Made by a program: the position numbers and the translations under genes. Below are positions 54,869 to 62,791 of a stretch of 64,000 bases of DNA, one piece after another (position 1 is the first letter of the stretch; every line of letters starts with the position of its first letter). Source of the stretch: Mycobacterium paraense (GTDB taxonomy: Bacteria; Actinomycetota; Actinomycetes; Mycobacteriales; Mycobacteriaceae); NCBI RefSeq assembly GCF_002101815.1, contig NZ_LQPM01000008.1, forward strand, positions 1 to 64,000. The letters are read 5' to 3'. Under the pieces are notes generated by a model. That model was not told the origin of the DNA. It ran no database searches and saw nothing but the letters and a program-made list of their open reading frames with translations.

Positions 54869-56164
54869 TCAGAACTCGGCGATCGAGTGCTCGAGGCGCT
54901 CGGCCAGCCGGGCCTGGGCTTCGGCACGCCGGGTCGGTATGTGCTGAGACGGGAAAGGCGTTGCCACGGGCTGGTATTCGCGCAACGTGCGGCGCGCCAC
55001 CGTCATCTTGTGCAGCTCGGTCGCCCCGTCCGCGATGCCCAGCGACTCGGCGGCGACCATCATCTTGACGAACGGCATCTCGTCGGAGACGCCGAGCGCG
55101 CCGTGCAGGTGCATGGCCCGTTGCACGACGTCGTGCAGCACCTGGGGCATCGCGACCTTCACCGCGGCGATGTCGCGGCGTACCTTCTGGTAGTCATGGT
55201 GCTTGTCGATCAACCACGCGGTCCGCAGCACCAGCAGCCGGAACTGCTCGATCTGGATCCAGCTGTCGGCGACCTTCTCCTGGGTCATCTGGAAATCCGA
55301 TAGCCGACCGTGCCTGGTCTTCCGCGACACCGCACGCTCACACATCATGTCAAAGGCGCTGCGCGCCAACGCGATCGTGCGCATCGCGTGGTGGATGCGG
55401 CCACCCCCGAGCCGGGTCTGGGCGATCATGAAGGCCTGGCCCTCGCCGCCCAGCACGTGGTCGGCGGGCACCCGGACATCGGTGTAGCGGACGTAGCCGT
55501 GGCTGGCCCGCTTCGAGGATTCGGCGCCGACGCCGACGTTGCGCACTATTTCGACGCCCGGGGTCTCGGCGGGGACGATGAACAGCGACATCTTGTCGTA
55601 GGTGCGCGAGTCGGGGTTGGTGACGGCCATGACGATGAAGAACGACGCGTGCTTGGCGTTGGTGGAGAACCACTTCTCGCCGTTGATCACCCAGTAGTCG
55701 CCGTCGCGGGTGGCGGCGGTGACGAACTGCCCGGGATCCGAACCGCCCTGGGGTTCGGTCATCGAATAGCACGACGTGATCTCGCCGTCGAGCAGGGGTT
55801 GCAGGTAGCGCGCCTTTTGCTCGTCGGTGCCGAACAGCGCGAGGATCTCGGCGTTGCCGGAGTCCGGCGCCTGGCAGCCGAAGACCGACGGCGCCCAGCG
55901 GGAGCGCCCGAGGATCTCATTGAGCAGTGCGAGCTTGACCTGACCGAAGCCCTGGCCGCCGAGCTCGGGCCGCAGGTGCGCGGCCCATAGCCCCTGGTCC
56001 TTCACCTGCTGCTGCAACGGCCGCAGGATGGCCATCATCTCGGCGTTCTTTTTGTCGTACGGATCGAGGGCGACGAGATCGAGCGGTTCGAGTTCGTCCG
56101 TCATGAATTTTTCGACCCAGTCCAGCTTCGCCTGGTATTCCGGGTCCGTTTCGAAATCCCACAC
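54869..56164 (-). CDS. fadE1: Acyl-CoA dehydrogenase FadE1
   Basis: A 431-residue (or 442 from 56197) flavin acyl-CoA dehydrogenase in the position of M. tuberculosis fadE1 (Rv0131c). Landmarks are CYSMTEPQGGSDPGQF, GEKWFSTNAKHASFFIVM, and the C-terminal LHGALGVSDEMPF with MMVAAESLGIADGATELHK. It introduces the 2,3-double bond of acyl-CoAs. The substrate pocket resembles the ACAD10/11 type. GTG 56164 (WDFETDPEYQ) is the likely start but has only a distant GGGGAACGG. Confidence 0.92.
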   Translation of the reverse strand: MWDFETDPEYQAKLDWVEKFMTDELEPLDLVALDPYDKKNAEMMAILRPLQQQVKDQGLWAAHLRPELGGQGFGQVKLALLNEILGRSRWAPSVFGCQAPDSGNAEILALFGTDEQKARYLQPLLDGEITSCYSMTEPQGGSDPGQFVTAATRDGDYWVINGEKWFSTNAKHASFFIVMAVTNPDSRTYDKMSLFIVPAETPGVEIVRNVGVGAESSKRASHGYVRYTDVRVPADHVLGGEGQAFMIAQTRLGGGRIHHAMRTIALARSAFDMMCERAVSRKTRHGRLSDFQMTQEKVADSWIQIEQFRLLVLRTAWLIDKHHDYQKVRRDIAAVKVAMPQVLHDVVQRAMHLHGALGVSDEMPFVKMMVAAESLGIADGATELHKMTVARRTLREYQPVATPFPSQHIPTRRAEAQARLAERLEHSIAEF

Positions 56165-56245
56165 CGTGGCCAACCGTTCCCCGGCGCAGCGCCGCACCGG
56201 ACTCGCTGATTACGCCACCTCATCCTAGAGGGCGGCGGCCGGGGA

Positions 56246-56944
56246 TCAGCGGTCGCTGCGGGTCTCGATGACGCGCTCGGCGATGTCGACGAGCTTCGTC
56301 TGCCCCTCCTGCGAAAGCGCCCGCAGCATCTCGAAGGCGCGCACATCGTCGACGCCGTAGCGTTCCATGATGATGCCCTTGGCCTGGCCGATGCGATCCC
56401 TGCTCGACAGCGCCGACTCCATCTGCTCGCCGTGGCGCCCGGCCATGATGGCCGCCGCCGCGTGCGCGGCGAACACCGACCCGATGGTTTCGGCCTCGGT
56501 GTCCCACGCGCCGGCCTGGAAGCTGAACAGGTTCAGCGCGCCAGCGGTGCGGTCCGCCGTGTACAGCTTGAACGACAGGCTGCTCAGCACCCCGTGCTGC
56601 ACGGCCGCCGGCGCGTACCGGGGCCAGCGGGGTTCCTTGCGAAGGTCATCGGTCCGCACCACCGTCTGTTTGAGGGCGGCGTCGGCGCAGGGACCTTCGC
56701 CGAATTCGTGCTGCAGCCTGTCGAGCTCCGCCACGAGACTGTCGGTGTCGGCGAGAGATTCGAAATCGCCGCCCCTTTTCACCAACAACACCCCCGCGAT
56801 GTCCGTCGCGGGGATCAGCTGGACCGCCGCCGCGGTCACATCGGTGAGGACGTGCTCGAGCGCGCGGGGCGCGGCCATCTCGCGGGAGAGCCTGGCCATC
56901 CGCTCGGCCAGCTCGTGCGTGGAGTTCGGATGTGAAGGATCCAT
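56246..56944 (-). CDS. GAF and ANTAR domain protein
   Basis: A 232-residue regulator. A GAF-type sensory domain (about residues 30-165) contains FGEGPCADAALKQTVVRTDD and LSSLSFKLYTADRTAGALNLFS. A C-terminal ANTAR domain of about 55 residues (SRDRIGQAKGIIMERYGVDD, then AFEMLRALSQEGQTKLVDIA) follows. ANTAR modules bind paired RNA hairpins and prevent transcription termination. The conserved Ala and aromatic positions of ANTAR are present. Its target RNA is unknown. Divergent from the manganese catalase. Confidence 0.9.
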   Translation of the reverse strand: MDPSHPNSTHELAERMARLSREMAAPRALEHVLTDVTAAAVQLIPATDIAGVLLVKRGGDFESLADTDSLVAELDRLQHEFGEGPCADAALKQTVVRTDDLRKEPRWPRYAPAAVQHGVLSSLSFKLYTADRTAGALNLFSFQAGAWDTEAETIGSVFAAHAAAAIMAGRHGEQMESALSSRDRIGQAKGIIMERYGVDDVRAFEMLRALSQEGQTKLVDIAERVIETRSDR

Positions 56945-57050
56945 GAGACCGGATTTCGTTTGATTTGTCGTGCCTTTGACCCCGCCCAATCTAGGCATGG
57001 ATGGATCCAGCGGCAAAAATCGTCGGGTTCGAAAATTTGCTGTGGTCGGT

Positions 57051-57075
57051 GTTTCGGCACATAGCGCAGGGGTAC
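57051..57075 (+). promoter_or_regulatory. SigF/SigB-like promoter of the manganese catalase
   Basis: GTTT (57051-57054), 15 bases, GGGTAC (57070-57075), 43 bases before the ATG. This is the same architecture and spacing as the hemerythrin promoter at 58680-58704. Confidence 0.6.
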
Positions 57076-57118
57076 CCGCCGTCGATCAGGAAAATCGCAA
57101 ACCCGCCGGGGAGGCCCA

Positions 57119-58012
57119 ATGTTCGTGCACAACAAAGATCTTCAATTCGAGGTTCGGGTCGACCGGCCGGACCCACGCTTCGCGACGCTGCTGCAGGAGC
57201 AGTTCGGTGGCGCCAACGGCGAACTCAAGGCCGCGATGCAGTATTTCACCCAGGCTTTTGCCCTGCGGGGGAAGAACCCCAAGATGTATGACCTGTTCAT
57301 GGACATCGCCACGGAGGAACTCAGTCACCTCGAAATGGTCGGGTCCATGATCACGATGTTGCTCGACGGGCTCAACGACAACTTGAAGATCGCCAACGAG
57401 AAATGCGACTGGATGCCGGCGGTGGCCAGCAACGACGGCCGCGAGCAGATCATCCATCAAGTCGCGGTCAACCCGCTGTATTTCGCGCTGAACGGGGGCA
57501 CCCCCGACGTGAGCAACTCGCAGGGGGTGCCGTGGATGGGGTCCTACGTCAACGCCAACGGCGACCCGACGGTGGACCTGCGCAGCAACCTGGCCGCCGA
57601 GTCGCGGGCCAAGATCGTCTACGAATACCTCAAGCAGTTCACCGACGATCCCGGTGTGCAGGACACCTTGACCTTCTTGATGACCCGCGAGGTCACCCAC
57701 TACCAGCAGTTCACCGCCGCGCTCAACGAACTCCCGGTGAACTTCCCGCCGGGGCAGTTGCCGGCCGACCCCCGCTTCCAAAACGTCGCGTTCAACATGT
57801 CCGACGGTGGGGAGTCGGTTCGCGGACCCTGGAACCAGGGGCAGGGCCCGTGGCCCAAGGGCATGGAATGGGAGTACGTCGAGAAGCCGGAGCAGCAGTG
57901 GCTGGGCGGCACCGCTCGCCAGAACAAGGGCGCCGAGCAGAACCCGTCGGGGTCACCCGCCGTCAACGCGGAAAAGCCGTTCACCCACGAACAGCGGATT
58001 CCCACAAGCTGA
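57119..58012 (+). CDS. Manganese catalase
   Basis: A 297-residue non-heme catalase. The dimanganese ligands can be placed: Glu35 (GGANGELKAAMQYF), Glu67 and His70 (ATEELSHLEMV), Glu161 (LAAESRAKIVYEY) and His194 (TREVTHYQQF). It breaks down H2O2 in the cytoplasm and complements KatG. ATG 57119 follows GGGGAGG. No counterpart exists between fadE1 and fgd2 in M. tuberculosis. Expression from a SigF-like promoter is predicted. Confidence 0.93.
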   Translation: MFVHNKDLQFEVRVDRPDPRFATLLQEQFGGANGELKAAMQYFTQAFALRGKNPKMYDLFMDIATEELSHLEMVGSMITMLLDGLNDNLKIANEKCDWMPAVASNDGREQIIHQVAVNPLYFALNGGTPDVSNSQGVPWMGSYVNANGDPTVDLRSNLAAESRAKIVYEYLKQFTDDPGVQDTLTFLMTREVTHYQQFTAALNELPVNFPPGQLPADPRFQNVAFNMSDGGESVRGPWNQGQGPWPKGMEWEYVEKPEQQWLGGTARQNKGAEQNPSGSPAVNAEKPFTHEQRIPTS

Positions 58013-58023
58013 TTGGATGCACG

Positions 58024-58056
58024 AGGCCGGGTGTCGATCGCTTCGACACCCGGCCT
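58024..58056. terminator. Bidirectional terminator hairpin
   Basis: A perfect 14-bp stem (AGGCCGGGTGTCGA / TCGACACCCGGCCT) with loop TCGCT, placed between the converging catalase and hemerythrin genes. No T-run on either side. Confidence 0.75.
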
Positions 58057-58071
58057 GGTGCGCTCGGCTCT

Positions 58072-58650
58072 CTAGTGCACCTGCGGGTCCGGCGGGTTGT
58101 CCTCGCTCCGGCCGGTGACGGCGTCGCGCACGTGGTCGACGACCGCGGCACCCATCCCCACCGTCTTCAGCACGGCCGGGTTGGGCGGCGTGGCCGGATG
58201 CGGGCGGGTCGGCGCCATTTTCTTTGCGGCCTCCAGCTTTTCGCCGATTTTCTCCAGATCCTCTCGGCCGATCACCACCTCGACCTGCGGCCACACCACC
58301 TCCTGCTCGTAGGCGATGTGTTCCCGGGCCGCTTTCACGAACTCTTGCAGCGCCTCGTGGTAGTCGGGATCTCCCGGCTTGCCGTCCTCCAGCCGCTGCA
58401 GCAGCTTCTTTCCGGCCTGCTCCTGCTCGATCGCCTTGTCGGCGAGCGAATCACCGATCGCGTTGCGCACCGCGGGCCAGAAGAATTGCTCCTCGATCGC
58501 CTCGTGCTGGGACTCGGCGATGATGAGGTTGTTCACCATGGTCTCCAGCCCGCTGCTCTCGGCGCCGGTCCCCGACGGCGCCCCGTCGAGGGTCTCCAGC
58601 AAGCCGAGCACACTCTGGTGGTCCTGGCGAAGAAAAGTGATCGCGTCCAT
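58072..58650 (-). CDS. Hemerythrin-like (HHE) protein
   Basis: A 192-residue protein with two HHE cation-binding helices pairs: FLRQDHQSVLGLLETL, SQHEAIEEQFFWPAV, then HEALQEFVKAAREHIAYEQEVVWP. The His/Glu pattern suits a di-iron site. A C-terminal Pro-rich tail follows from about residue 145. Mycobacterial relatives are linked to peroxide, nitric oxide or oxygen sensing. It converges on the manganese catalase and shares the same promoter type, so the two probably act in one oxidative-stress response. Confidence 0.9.
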   Translation of the reverse strand: MDAITFLRQDHQSVLGLLETLDGAPSGTGAESSGLETMVNNLIIAESQHEAIEEQFFWPAVRNAIGDSLADKAIEQEQAGKKLLQRLEDGKPGDPDYHEALQEFVKAAREHIAYEQEVVWPQVEVVIGREDLEKIGEKLEAAKKMAPTRPHPATPPNPAVLKTVGMGAAVVDHVRDAVTGRSEDNPPDPQVH

Positions 58651-58679
58651 GTCGTGCCTTCCGTGAGATTGGCGTGCGG

Positions 58680-58704
58680 GTACCCGGGTGTGATGTCTTG
58701 AAAC
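58680..58704 (-). promoter_or_regulatory. SigF/SigB-like promoter of the hemerythrin gene
   Basis: On the minus strand GTTT (58704-58701), 15 bases, GGGTAC (58685-58680), 29 bases before the ATG at 58650. Confidence 0.6.
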
Positions 58705-58737
58705 GCGAGGGACGGCGGCGAAAAGCCTTGAGCGCCT

Positions 58738-59829
58738 TTAGTGGAGTCTGGGCAGCACGTTGCCGCGGTAGAAGTTGATGGCGGCGACGGGATCGTCCTG
58801 CGGGAAGTGTAGGAACGGTACCGCTCCGGCGTCGAGAACCTTCTGCACGGCAGCGACGTGCGGGGCGGGGTCGGTGCCGACCGTCCAGTTGGCCAGGACC
58901 TTGTCAATCGGGTTCGACGCCGCGGCGTGCTGGATCTCGACGGGGTTCGGTTGATCGACGGCCCCGGCGGTGAAGCGCCACAGGGTGGCGGCGCGGGTGG
59001 CCTGGCCGTTGTCGCCGACCACGGCGAACAACTCGGCGCGCTTGCCGAGGTTGGCGGCGTCGCGTCCGGCGGCCTGGGCTCCGGCGCTGAACGCGGCCAA
59101 CAACTTCGCATCGGTGACCTCGCGGGCCTGGGTGATCCAGCCGTCGCCGTATTGACCGGCCAGTGTTGCGCTCTTGGGGCCGCTGGCGGCGACGAAGATC
59201 GGCGGCGGCGTGGCCGGGGTGTCGTAGAGCTTCAACGAATTCGTCCGAAAGTAGCGGCCGGCGAAGGATATTCGCGAACCACTCCACAGTTGCCTGATCA
59301 ATTCGATGGCCTCGACCAGGCGGTCGTGGCGCTCACGGTAGTTGCCGTACGCGTCGGTGGTGGCCTGTTCGTTGAGACGCTCGCCGGTGCCCAGGCCCAG
59401 GAACACCCGGCCCGGGCTGAGGATGGCCAGGGACGCGAACGCCTGGGCCACCGTGGCGGGGTGATAGCGGTAGGTCGGGCAGGTCACCCCGGTGCCGAAC
59501 GAGATGCGGCTGGTGGCGTTGCCGACCAGCGCCAGGGTCAGCCACGGAAACATCGAGTGCCCCTCGTCGTCCTGCCACGGCTGGATGTGGTCGCTGGCCC
59601 AGGCGTACTGGAAGCCGGCCTGCTCGGCGGCCTGCGCCTGCGCCACCAGCTGATCGGTACGGAATTGCTCATGGGAGAGCACGATTCCGACGCTCTTGCC
59701 CGCCGGCGGCGGAGCGGTGGGCTTGTGATCGGATCCCGATTTTCCGCAGGCTTCCGATATTCCGACGGGGCCGAGCACGCCCGCACCGGCGGCTATCCGC
59801 CCGAACGCCCGCCGCGAGATGCCGGTCAC
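58738..59829 (-). CDS. fgd2: F420-dependent hydroxymycolic acid dehydrogenase Fgd2
   Basis: A 363-residue luciferase-like F420 enzyme, matching M. tuberculosis Rv0132c (360). The N-terminus has a twin-arginine signal (ISRRAFGRIAAGAGVLG) followed by a Cys (SEACGKSG) that might be lipidated, so it works outside the membrane. The barrel shows WASDHIQPW, LGLGTGERLNE and AGQYGDGWITQ. It oxidises hydroxymycolic to ketomycolic acids; the related Fgd1 is a glucose-6-phosphate enzyme and should not be assumed. GTG 59829 is chosen; an in-frame start at 59892 would bury the signal peptide. Confidence 0.92.
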   Translation of the reverse strand: MTGISRRAFGRIAAGAGVLGPVGISEACGKSGSDHKPTAPPPAGKSVGIVLSHEQFRTDQLVAQAQAAEQAGFQYAWASDHIQPWQDDEGHSMFPWLTLALVGNATSRISFGTGVTCPTYRYHPATVAQAFASLAILSPGRVFLGLGTGERLNEQATTDAYGNYRERHDRLVEAIELIRQLWSGSRISFAGRYFRTNSLKLYDTPATPPPIFVAASGPKSATLAGQYGDGWITQAREVTDAKLLAAFSAGAQAAGRDAANLGKRAELFAVVGDNGQATRAATLWRFTAGAVDQPNPVEIQHAAASNPIDKVLANWTVGTDPAPHVAAVQKVLDAGAVPFLHFPQDDPVAAINFYRGNVLPRLH

Positions 59830-59867
59830 CGGATCGGCATACCCGTCCCGTCGCGCATCACACCCAC

Positions 59868-59873
59868 TAGCCT
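59868..59873 (+). promoter_or_regulatory. Candidate -10 element for a leaderless GNAT transcript
   Basis: TAGCCT, 7 bases, then GTG 59881. This is the identical hexamer and spacing seen before oxyS. Confidence 0.5.
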
Positions 59874-59880
59874 GACGTGG

Positions 59881-60486
59881 GTGACCCCGCAAGTGCGCCC
59901 GGCGCGCAAAGCCGACGTTCGCGAGCTGTCACGCACCCTGGCGCGGGCCTTCTACGACGACCCCGTCATCATGTGGATCCTTCCGGACGAGCGCGCGCGC
60001 TCTGCGCAGGCGGCCCGGTTGTTCGCGGCGATGACCCGCCACCATCATCTGGCCGGTCGCGGCGTCGAGGTGGCCTGCGACGGCCCGGGCATCGGCGCGG
60101 CGGCGCTGTGGGACCCACCCGACCGCTGGCGGCATTCGCGCCGCGAGGAGTTCTCGATGATGCCGAGCTTCATCCGCGTGTTCGGGTCGCGTTCGGCCAG
60201 GGCGCGCGGAGTGCAGGAACTGATGAAGCGCCTGCACCCCGAAGAACCCCACTGGTATCTGGCCGTGCTGGGCAGCGACCCCACCGTGCGCGGCCAGGGC
60301 TACGGGCAGGCGCTGATGCGGTCGCGGCTGGACCGCTGCGACGCGGAGTACTGCCCGGCGTATCTCGAGTCGAGCAAACCCGAGAACGTTCCGTACTACG
60401 AACGTTTCGGCTTCACGGTCACCCAGGAGATCCGGCTGCCCCACGGGGGTCCGCCGATCTGGGCGATGTGGCGTACGCCGCGGTGA
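59881..60486 (+). CDS. GNAT-family N-acetyltransferase
   Basis: A 201-residue acetyltransferase, the same length as M. tuberculosis Rv0133. Features are VRPARKADVRELSRTLARAF, YLAVLGSDPTVRGQGYGQAL (acetyl-CoA binding, RxxGxG) and YLESSKPENVPYYERFGF. It transfers an acyl group from CoA to an unknown amine. GTG 59881 leaves only 51 bases to the divergent fgd2, and no ribosome site is present, which fits a leaderless start. Confidence 0.9.
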   Translation: MTPQVRPARKADVRELSRTLARAFYDDPVIMWILPDERARSAQAARLFAAMTRHHHLAGRGVEVACDGPGIGAAALWDPPDRWRHSRREEFSMMPSFIRVFGSRSARARGVQELMKRLHPEEPHWYLAVLGSDPTVRGQGYGQALMRSRLDRCDAEYCPAYLESSKPENVPYYERFGFTVTQEIRLPHGGPPIWAMWRTPR

Positions 60487-60497
60487 GCCCTCACCGC

Positions 60498-60522
60498 GTT
60501 TAAGCGCGGGGCACCCGGGCAA
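60498..60522 (+). promoter_or_regulatory. Weak SigF/SigB-like promoter of the DUF5709 gene
   Basis: GTTT (60498-60501), 15 bases, GGGCAA (60517-60522), 9 bases before the ATG. Spacing equals the other three sites, but the -10 is off consensus at one base. Confidence 0.4.
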
Positions 60523-60531
60523 TCGTTGCGT

Positions 60532-60888
60532 ATGGCTAGCGACACTGGCGACTTTCCCGAAGAGGGCGGCCCGGGTGACACCCTGAGCGCGAGCGAGGGC
60601 ACCGACTCTGACGAGCTGCGCAACGACGACGGCGACATCGTCGTCGACCCGCCCGAGGACTGGAGCGAAGCGAATCGCTTCGGGATGACGGCTCGCGAGG
60701 AGCGCGAAGGCGAATCCCTCGACGATCGACTGGCCGAGGAAGAGCCGGACGTTTCCGCCGACGCGGCCCTCGGGGCCGGCGCGGGCGACGACGGTGGTCC
60801 CGGGCGCGCCCACCACGGCCAGATCGACGGCACCCCCGAAGACGGGGACTCCCTGTACGACGTTGTCGACGAGCAGCCCGAGCAGTGA
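60532..60888 (+). CDS. Acidic DUF5709-like protein
   Basis: A 118-residue, very acidic protein starting MASDTGDFPEEGGPGDTLSA, with EEREGESLDDRLAEEEPDVS near the middle and GTPEDGDSLYDVVDEQPEQ at the end. The DDRLAEEEPDV pattern fits actinobacterial DUF5709 proteins, which have no known function and are probably disordered. It stands between the GNAT gene (45 bases after its stop) and a convergent TetR gene. Confidence 0.8.
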   Translation: MASDTGDFPEEGGPGDTLSASEGTDSDELRNDDGDIVVDPPEDWSEANRFGMTAREEREGESLDDRLAEEEPDVSADAALGAGAGDDGGPGRAHHGQIDGTPEDGDSLYDVVDEQPEQ

Positions 60889-60925
60889 GTGCTCGGTTGT
60901 TCACTCCGCGGACGCGGCGTTCGCC

Positions 60926-61600
60926 TTAGGGACTGCTCCGCCAGCCGGCGATCCCGATGGTGATCATCCGCAGCTGCTTGACCGCCGCCCGCCGGATGTC
61001 TTCCAGCGCCTCGGTGGTCTGCGCGTCCTCGATCGCCTCGGCGATGACGATCATCGAATTGACGAACAGGGTCGCCAGGATGTTCAGGTCCTCGGTGCTC
61101 CAGGCGTTGAGGCCGGTGAAGCGGGCGAGGTCGGTGGCCAGCTCGGAGGTGATCAACCGCAGCTCGGTGCGGATCGCGTAGCGCAGCACGGTCACCCCGC
61201 CCGAGCGTTCCCGGTAGATGAAGCGCCAGTGCTCGCGCCGCTCGGTGATGCTGGCGACGACGATCTCCACCGACGACTCGATCACCCGGTTCGGGTCCAG
61301 CTTGCCGGCGCGCGCCCCCCGCAGGGTGTCCCGCAGGGTGCGAAACGATTCGTCGATCAGGACCAGCCCGAGCGCCTCCATCGATTCGAAGTGCCGGTAG
61401 AAGGCCGCCGGCACGATCCCGACCTCGCGGGTCACCTCGCGCAGGCTCAGGCTGGAAAAGCTGCGGTCCTGCAGCAGCTTGAGCGCCGCGGCGATGATCG
61501 CGCGACGCGTGGCCTCCTTGCGCTCCTCACGCGACGGGTTCTCGCGGGAGCGCTCGCGGCCCGACCGATGCGGCCGTGAGCTAGGAGTACGGCTGTTCAC
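60926..61600 (-). CDS. TetR-family transcriptional regulator
   Basis: A 224-residue regulator with a basic N-terminal extension (RTPSSRPHRSGRERSR) and the HTH AALKLLQDRSFSSLSLREVT, REVGIVPAAFYRHFESMEAL. Its position corresponds to M. tuberculosis Rv0135c, but it is divergent from a ferredoxin reductase/desaturase pair, an arrangement like Pseudomonas DesT with its desaturase operon. A perfect GTTCAC-TAT-GTGAAC dyad covers its own start codon (GTG 61600), suggesting autoregulation. Confidence 0.9.
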   Translation of the reverse strand: MNSRTPSSRPHRSGRERSRENPSREERKEATRRAIIAAALKLLQDRSFSSLSLREVTREVGIVPAAFYRHFESMEALGLVLIDESFRTLRDTLRGARAGKLDPNRVIESSVEIVVASITERREHWRFIYRERSGGVTVLRYAIRTELRLITSELATDLARFTGLNAWSTEDLNILATLFVNSMIVIAEAIEDAQTTEALEDIRRAAVKQLRMITIGIAGWRSSP

Positions 61601-61609
61601 TATGTGAAC
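61595..61609. promoter_or_regulatory. TetR operator candidate 1
   Basis: GTTCAC-TAT-GTGAAC, a perfect 6-bp inverted repeat overlapping the regulator's GTG. Confidence 0.5.
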
Positions 61610-61662
61610 CCTACCACAAACAGGCACAAAACCCTTGACTACCAGGGCAGTGCCGTCGCACG

Positions 61663-61678
61663 GTGTACATATGTTCAC
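61663..61678. promoter_or_regulatory. TetR operator candidate 2
   Basis: GTGTAC-ATAT-GTTCAC, an imperfect dyad (5 of 6 matching) using the same half-site, overlapping the reductase ATG at 61671. Binding here would block reductase/desaturase expression. Confidence 0.4.
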
Positions 61679-62765
61679 TCAAACAGCGACTCGAAATCTC
61701 GCGCAAAGCTTGCGGAAGCGAGTGCTGGGTTCAGACCTGCTGGACCTGCTCACCGGTCCGCACGGCGTGGACCGCTACACCGAGCTGGTGGCGCCGACCT
61801 GGACGCTGGGCGAGGCCCGCGCCAAGGTCGTCGACGTCCGCCGCACCACGCCGCGCAGCGTCACGCTCACGCTCGCCCCCAACGCGACCTTCACCTCCAA
61901 CCACACCCTTCAGGCCGGCCAGTACGTCAACCTCACCGTCGACATCGACGGTCGCCGGCACACGCGCTGCTACTCACCGGCCAACGCCGAAGGCGGCAGC
62001 ACCCTCGAGCTGACGATCGGCCACCACGACGGCGGGCTGGTGTCGAGCTACCTCTACGAGCGGGCCCACCGCGGCATGGTGGTCGGCCTGGCCGGCGTCG
62101 GCGGCGACTTCGTGTTGCCCGCGGTGCGGCCGCGCCGGATCCTGCTCGTCTCCGGCGGCAGCGGCATCACGCCGGTCATGGCGATGCTGCGCACGCTGAT
62201 CGCCGAGCGCCACGACGGCGAGGTCGCCTTCGTGCACTACGCCCGCACGCCCGCGGAGGCGTGCTACCGCGACGAACTGGCCGCCCACCGCGATCGGTCC
62301 GGCGTCCGCGTTCTGCACGGGTACACCCGCTCCGGCGCCGGGGACCTGGTCGGCCGCTTCTCACCGGAGCACCTGGCCGCCGCCCTGCCCAACCCCGACG
62401 CGGTGTTCGTCTGCGGGCCAACGGCTTTGGTCGAGGCGGTGCGCGAGCACTGCGACAACGTGTACACCGAGAGCTTCGTGCCGCCGGCCTTCGACGCTCC
62501 GGCCGACCCGTCGGGCGGCCGAATCGCCTTCGCGGACAGCGGGATCGACGTCGTCGACGACGGCCGGTCGCTGCTGGAGCAGGCCGAATCGGCCGGCCTG
62601 ACGCCCCAGAACGGATGCCGGATGGGCATCTGCCACACCTGCACCCGGCGCAAAACCGCCGGAACCGTGCGCAACCTGGTCACCGGCGCGGTGTCCACCC
62701 AACCCGACGAGGACGTGCAGATCTGCGTGTCCGTCCCGGTCGGAGACGTCGATCTAGCCCTCTGA
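61671..62765 (+). CDS. Ferredoxin-NADP reductase-type oxidoreductase for the desaturase
   Basis: A 364-residue flavoprotein with a plant-type [2Fe-2S] domain at the C-terminus, similar in layout to M. tuberculosis Rv3230c, the electron donor of DesA3. Features are RCYSPANAEG (FAD), VSGGSGITPVMAMLR (NADPH), VFVCGPTALVEAV and the cluster Cys residues in NGCRMGICHTCTRRK with a final Cys in DVQICVSVP. It passes electrons from NADPH to the downstream desaturase. ATG 61671 is chosen for the match to the family's start; no strong ribosome site precedes it. Confidence 0.92.
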   Translation: MFTQTATRNLAQSLRKRVLGSDLLDLLTGPHGVDRYTELVAPTWTLGEARAKVVDVRRTTPRSVTLTLAPNATFTSNHTLQAGQYVNLTVDIDGRRHTRCYSPANAEGGSTLELTIGHHDGGLVSSYLYERAHRGMVVGLAGVGGDFVLPAVRPRRILLVSGGSGITPVMAMLRTLIAERHDGEVAFVHYARTPAEACYRDELAAHRDRSGVRVLHGYTRSGAGDLVGRFSPEHLAAALPNPDAVFVCGPTALVEAVREHCDNVYTESFVPPAFDAPADPSGGRIAFADSGIDVVDDGRSLLEQAESAGLTPQNGCRMGICHTCTRRKTAGTVRNLVTGAVSTQPDEDVQICVSVPVGDVDLAL

Positions 62766-62791
62766 CTCTCACGATGGAGAGGAGAAATGCC

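Noticed and set aside
58738-59829. Calling this gene a glucose-6-phosphate dehydrogenase (fgd1-like)
   Set aside because: The twin-arginine signal and position match Fgd2, which acts on hydroxymycolic acids outside the cytoplasm.
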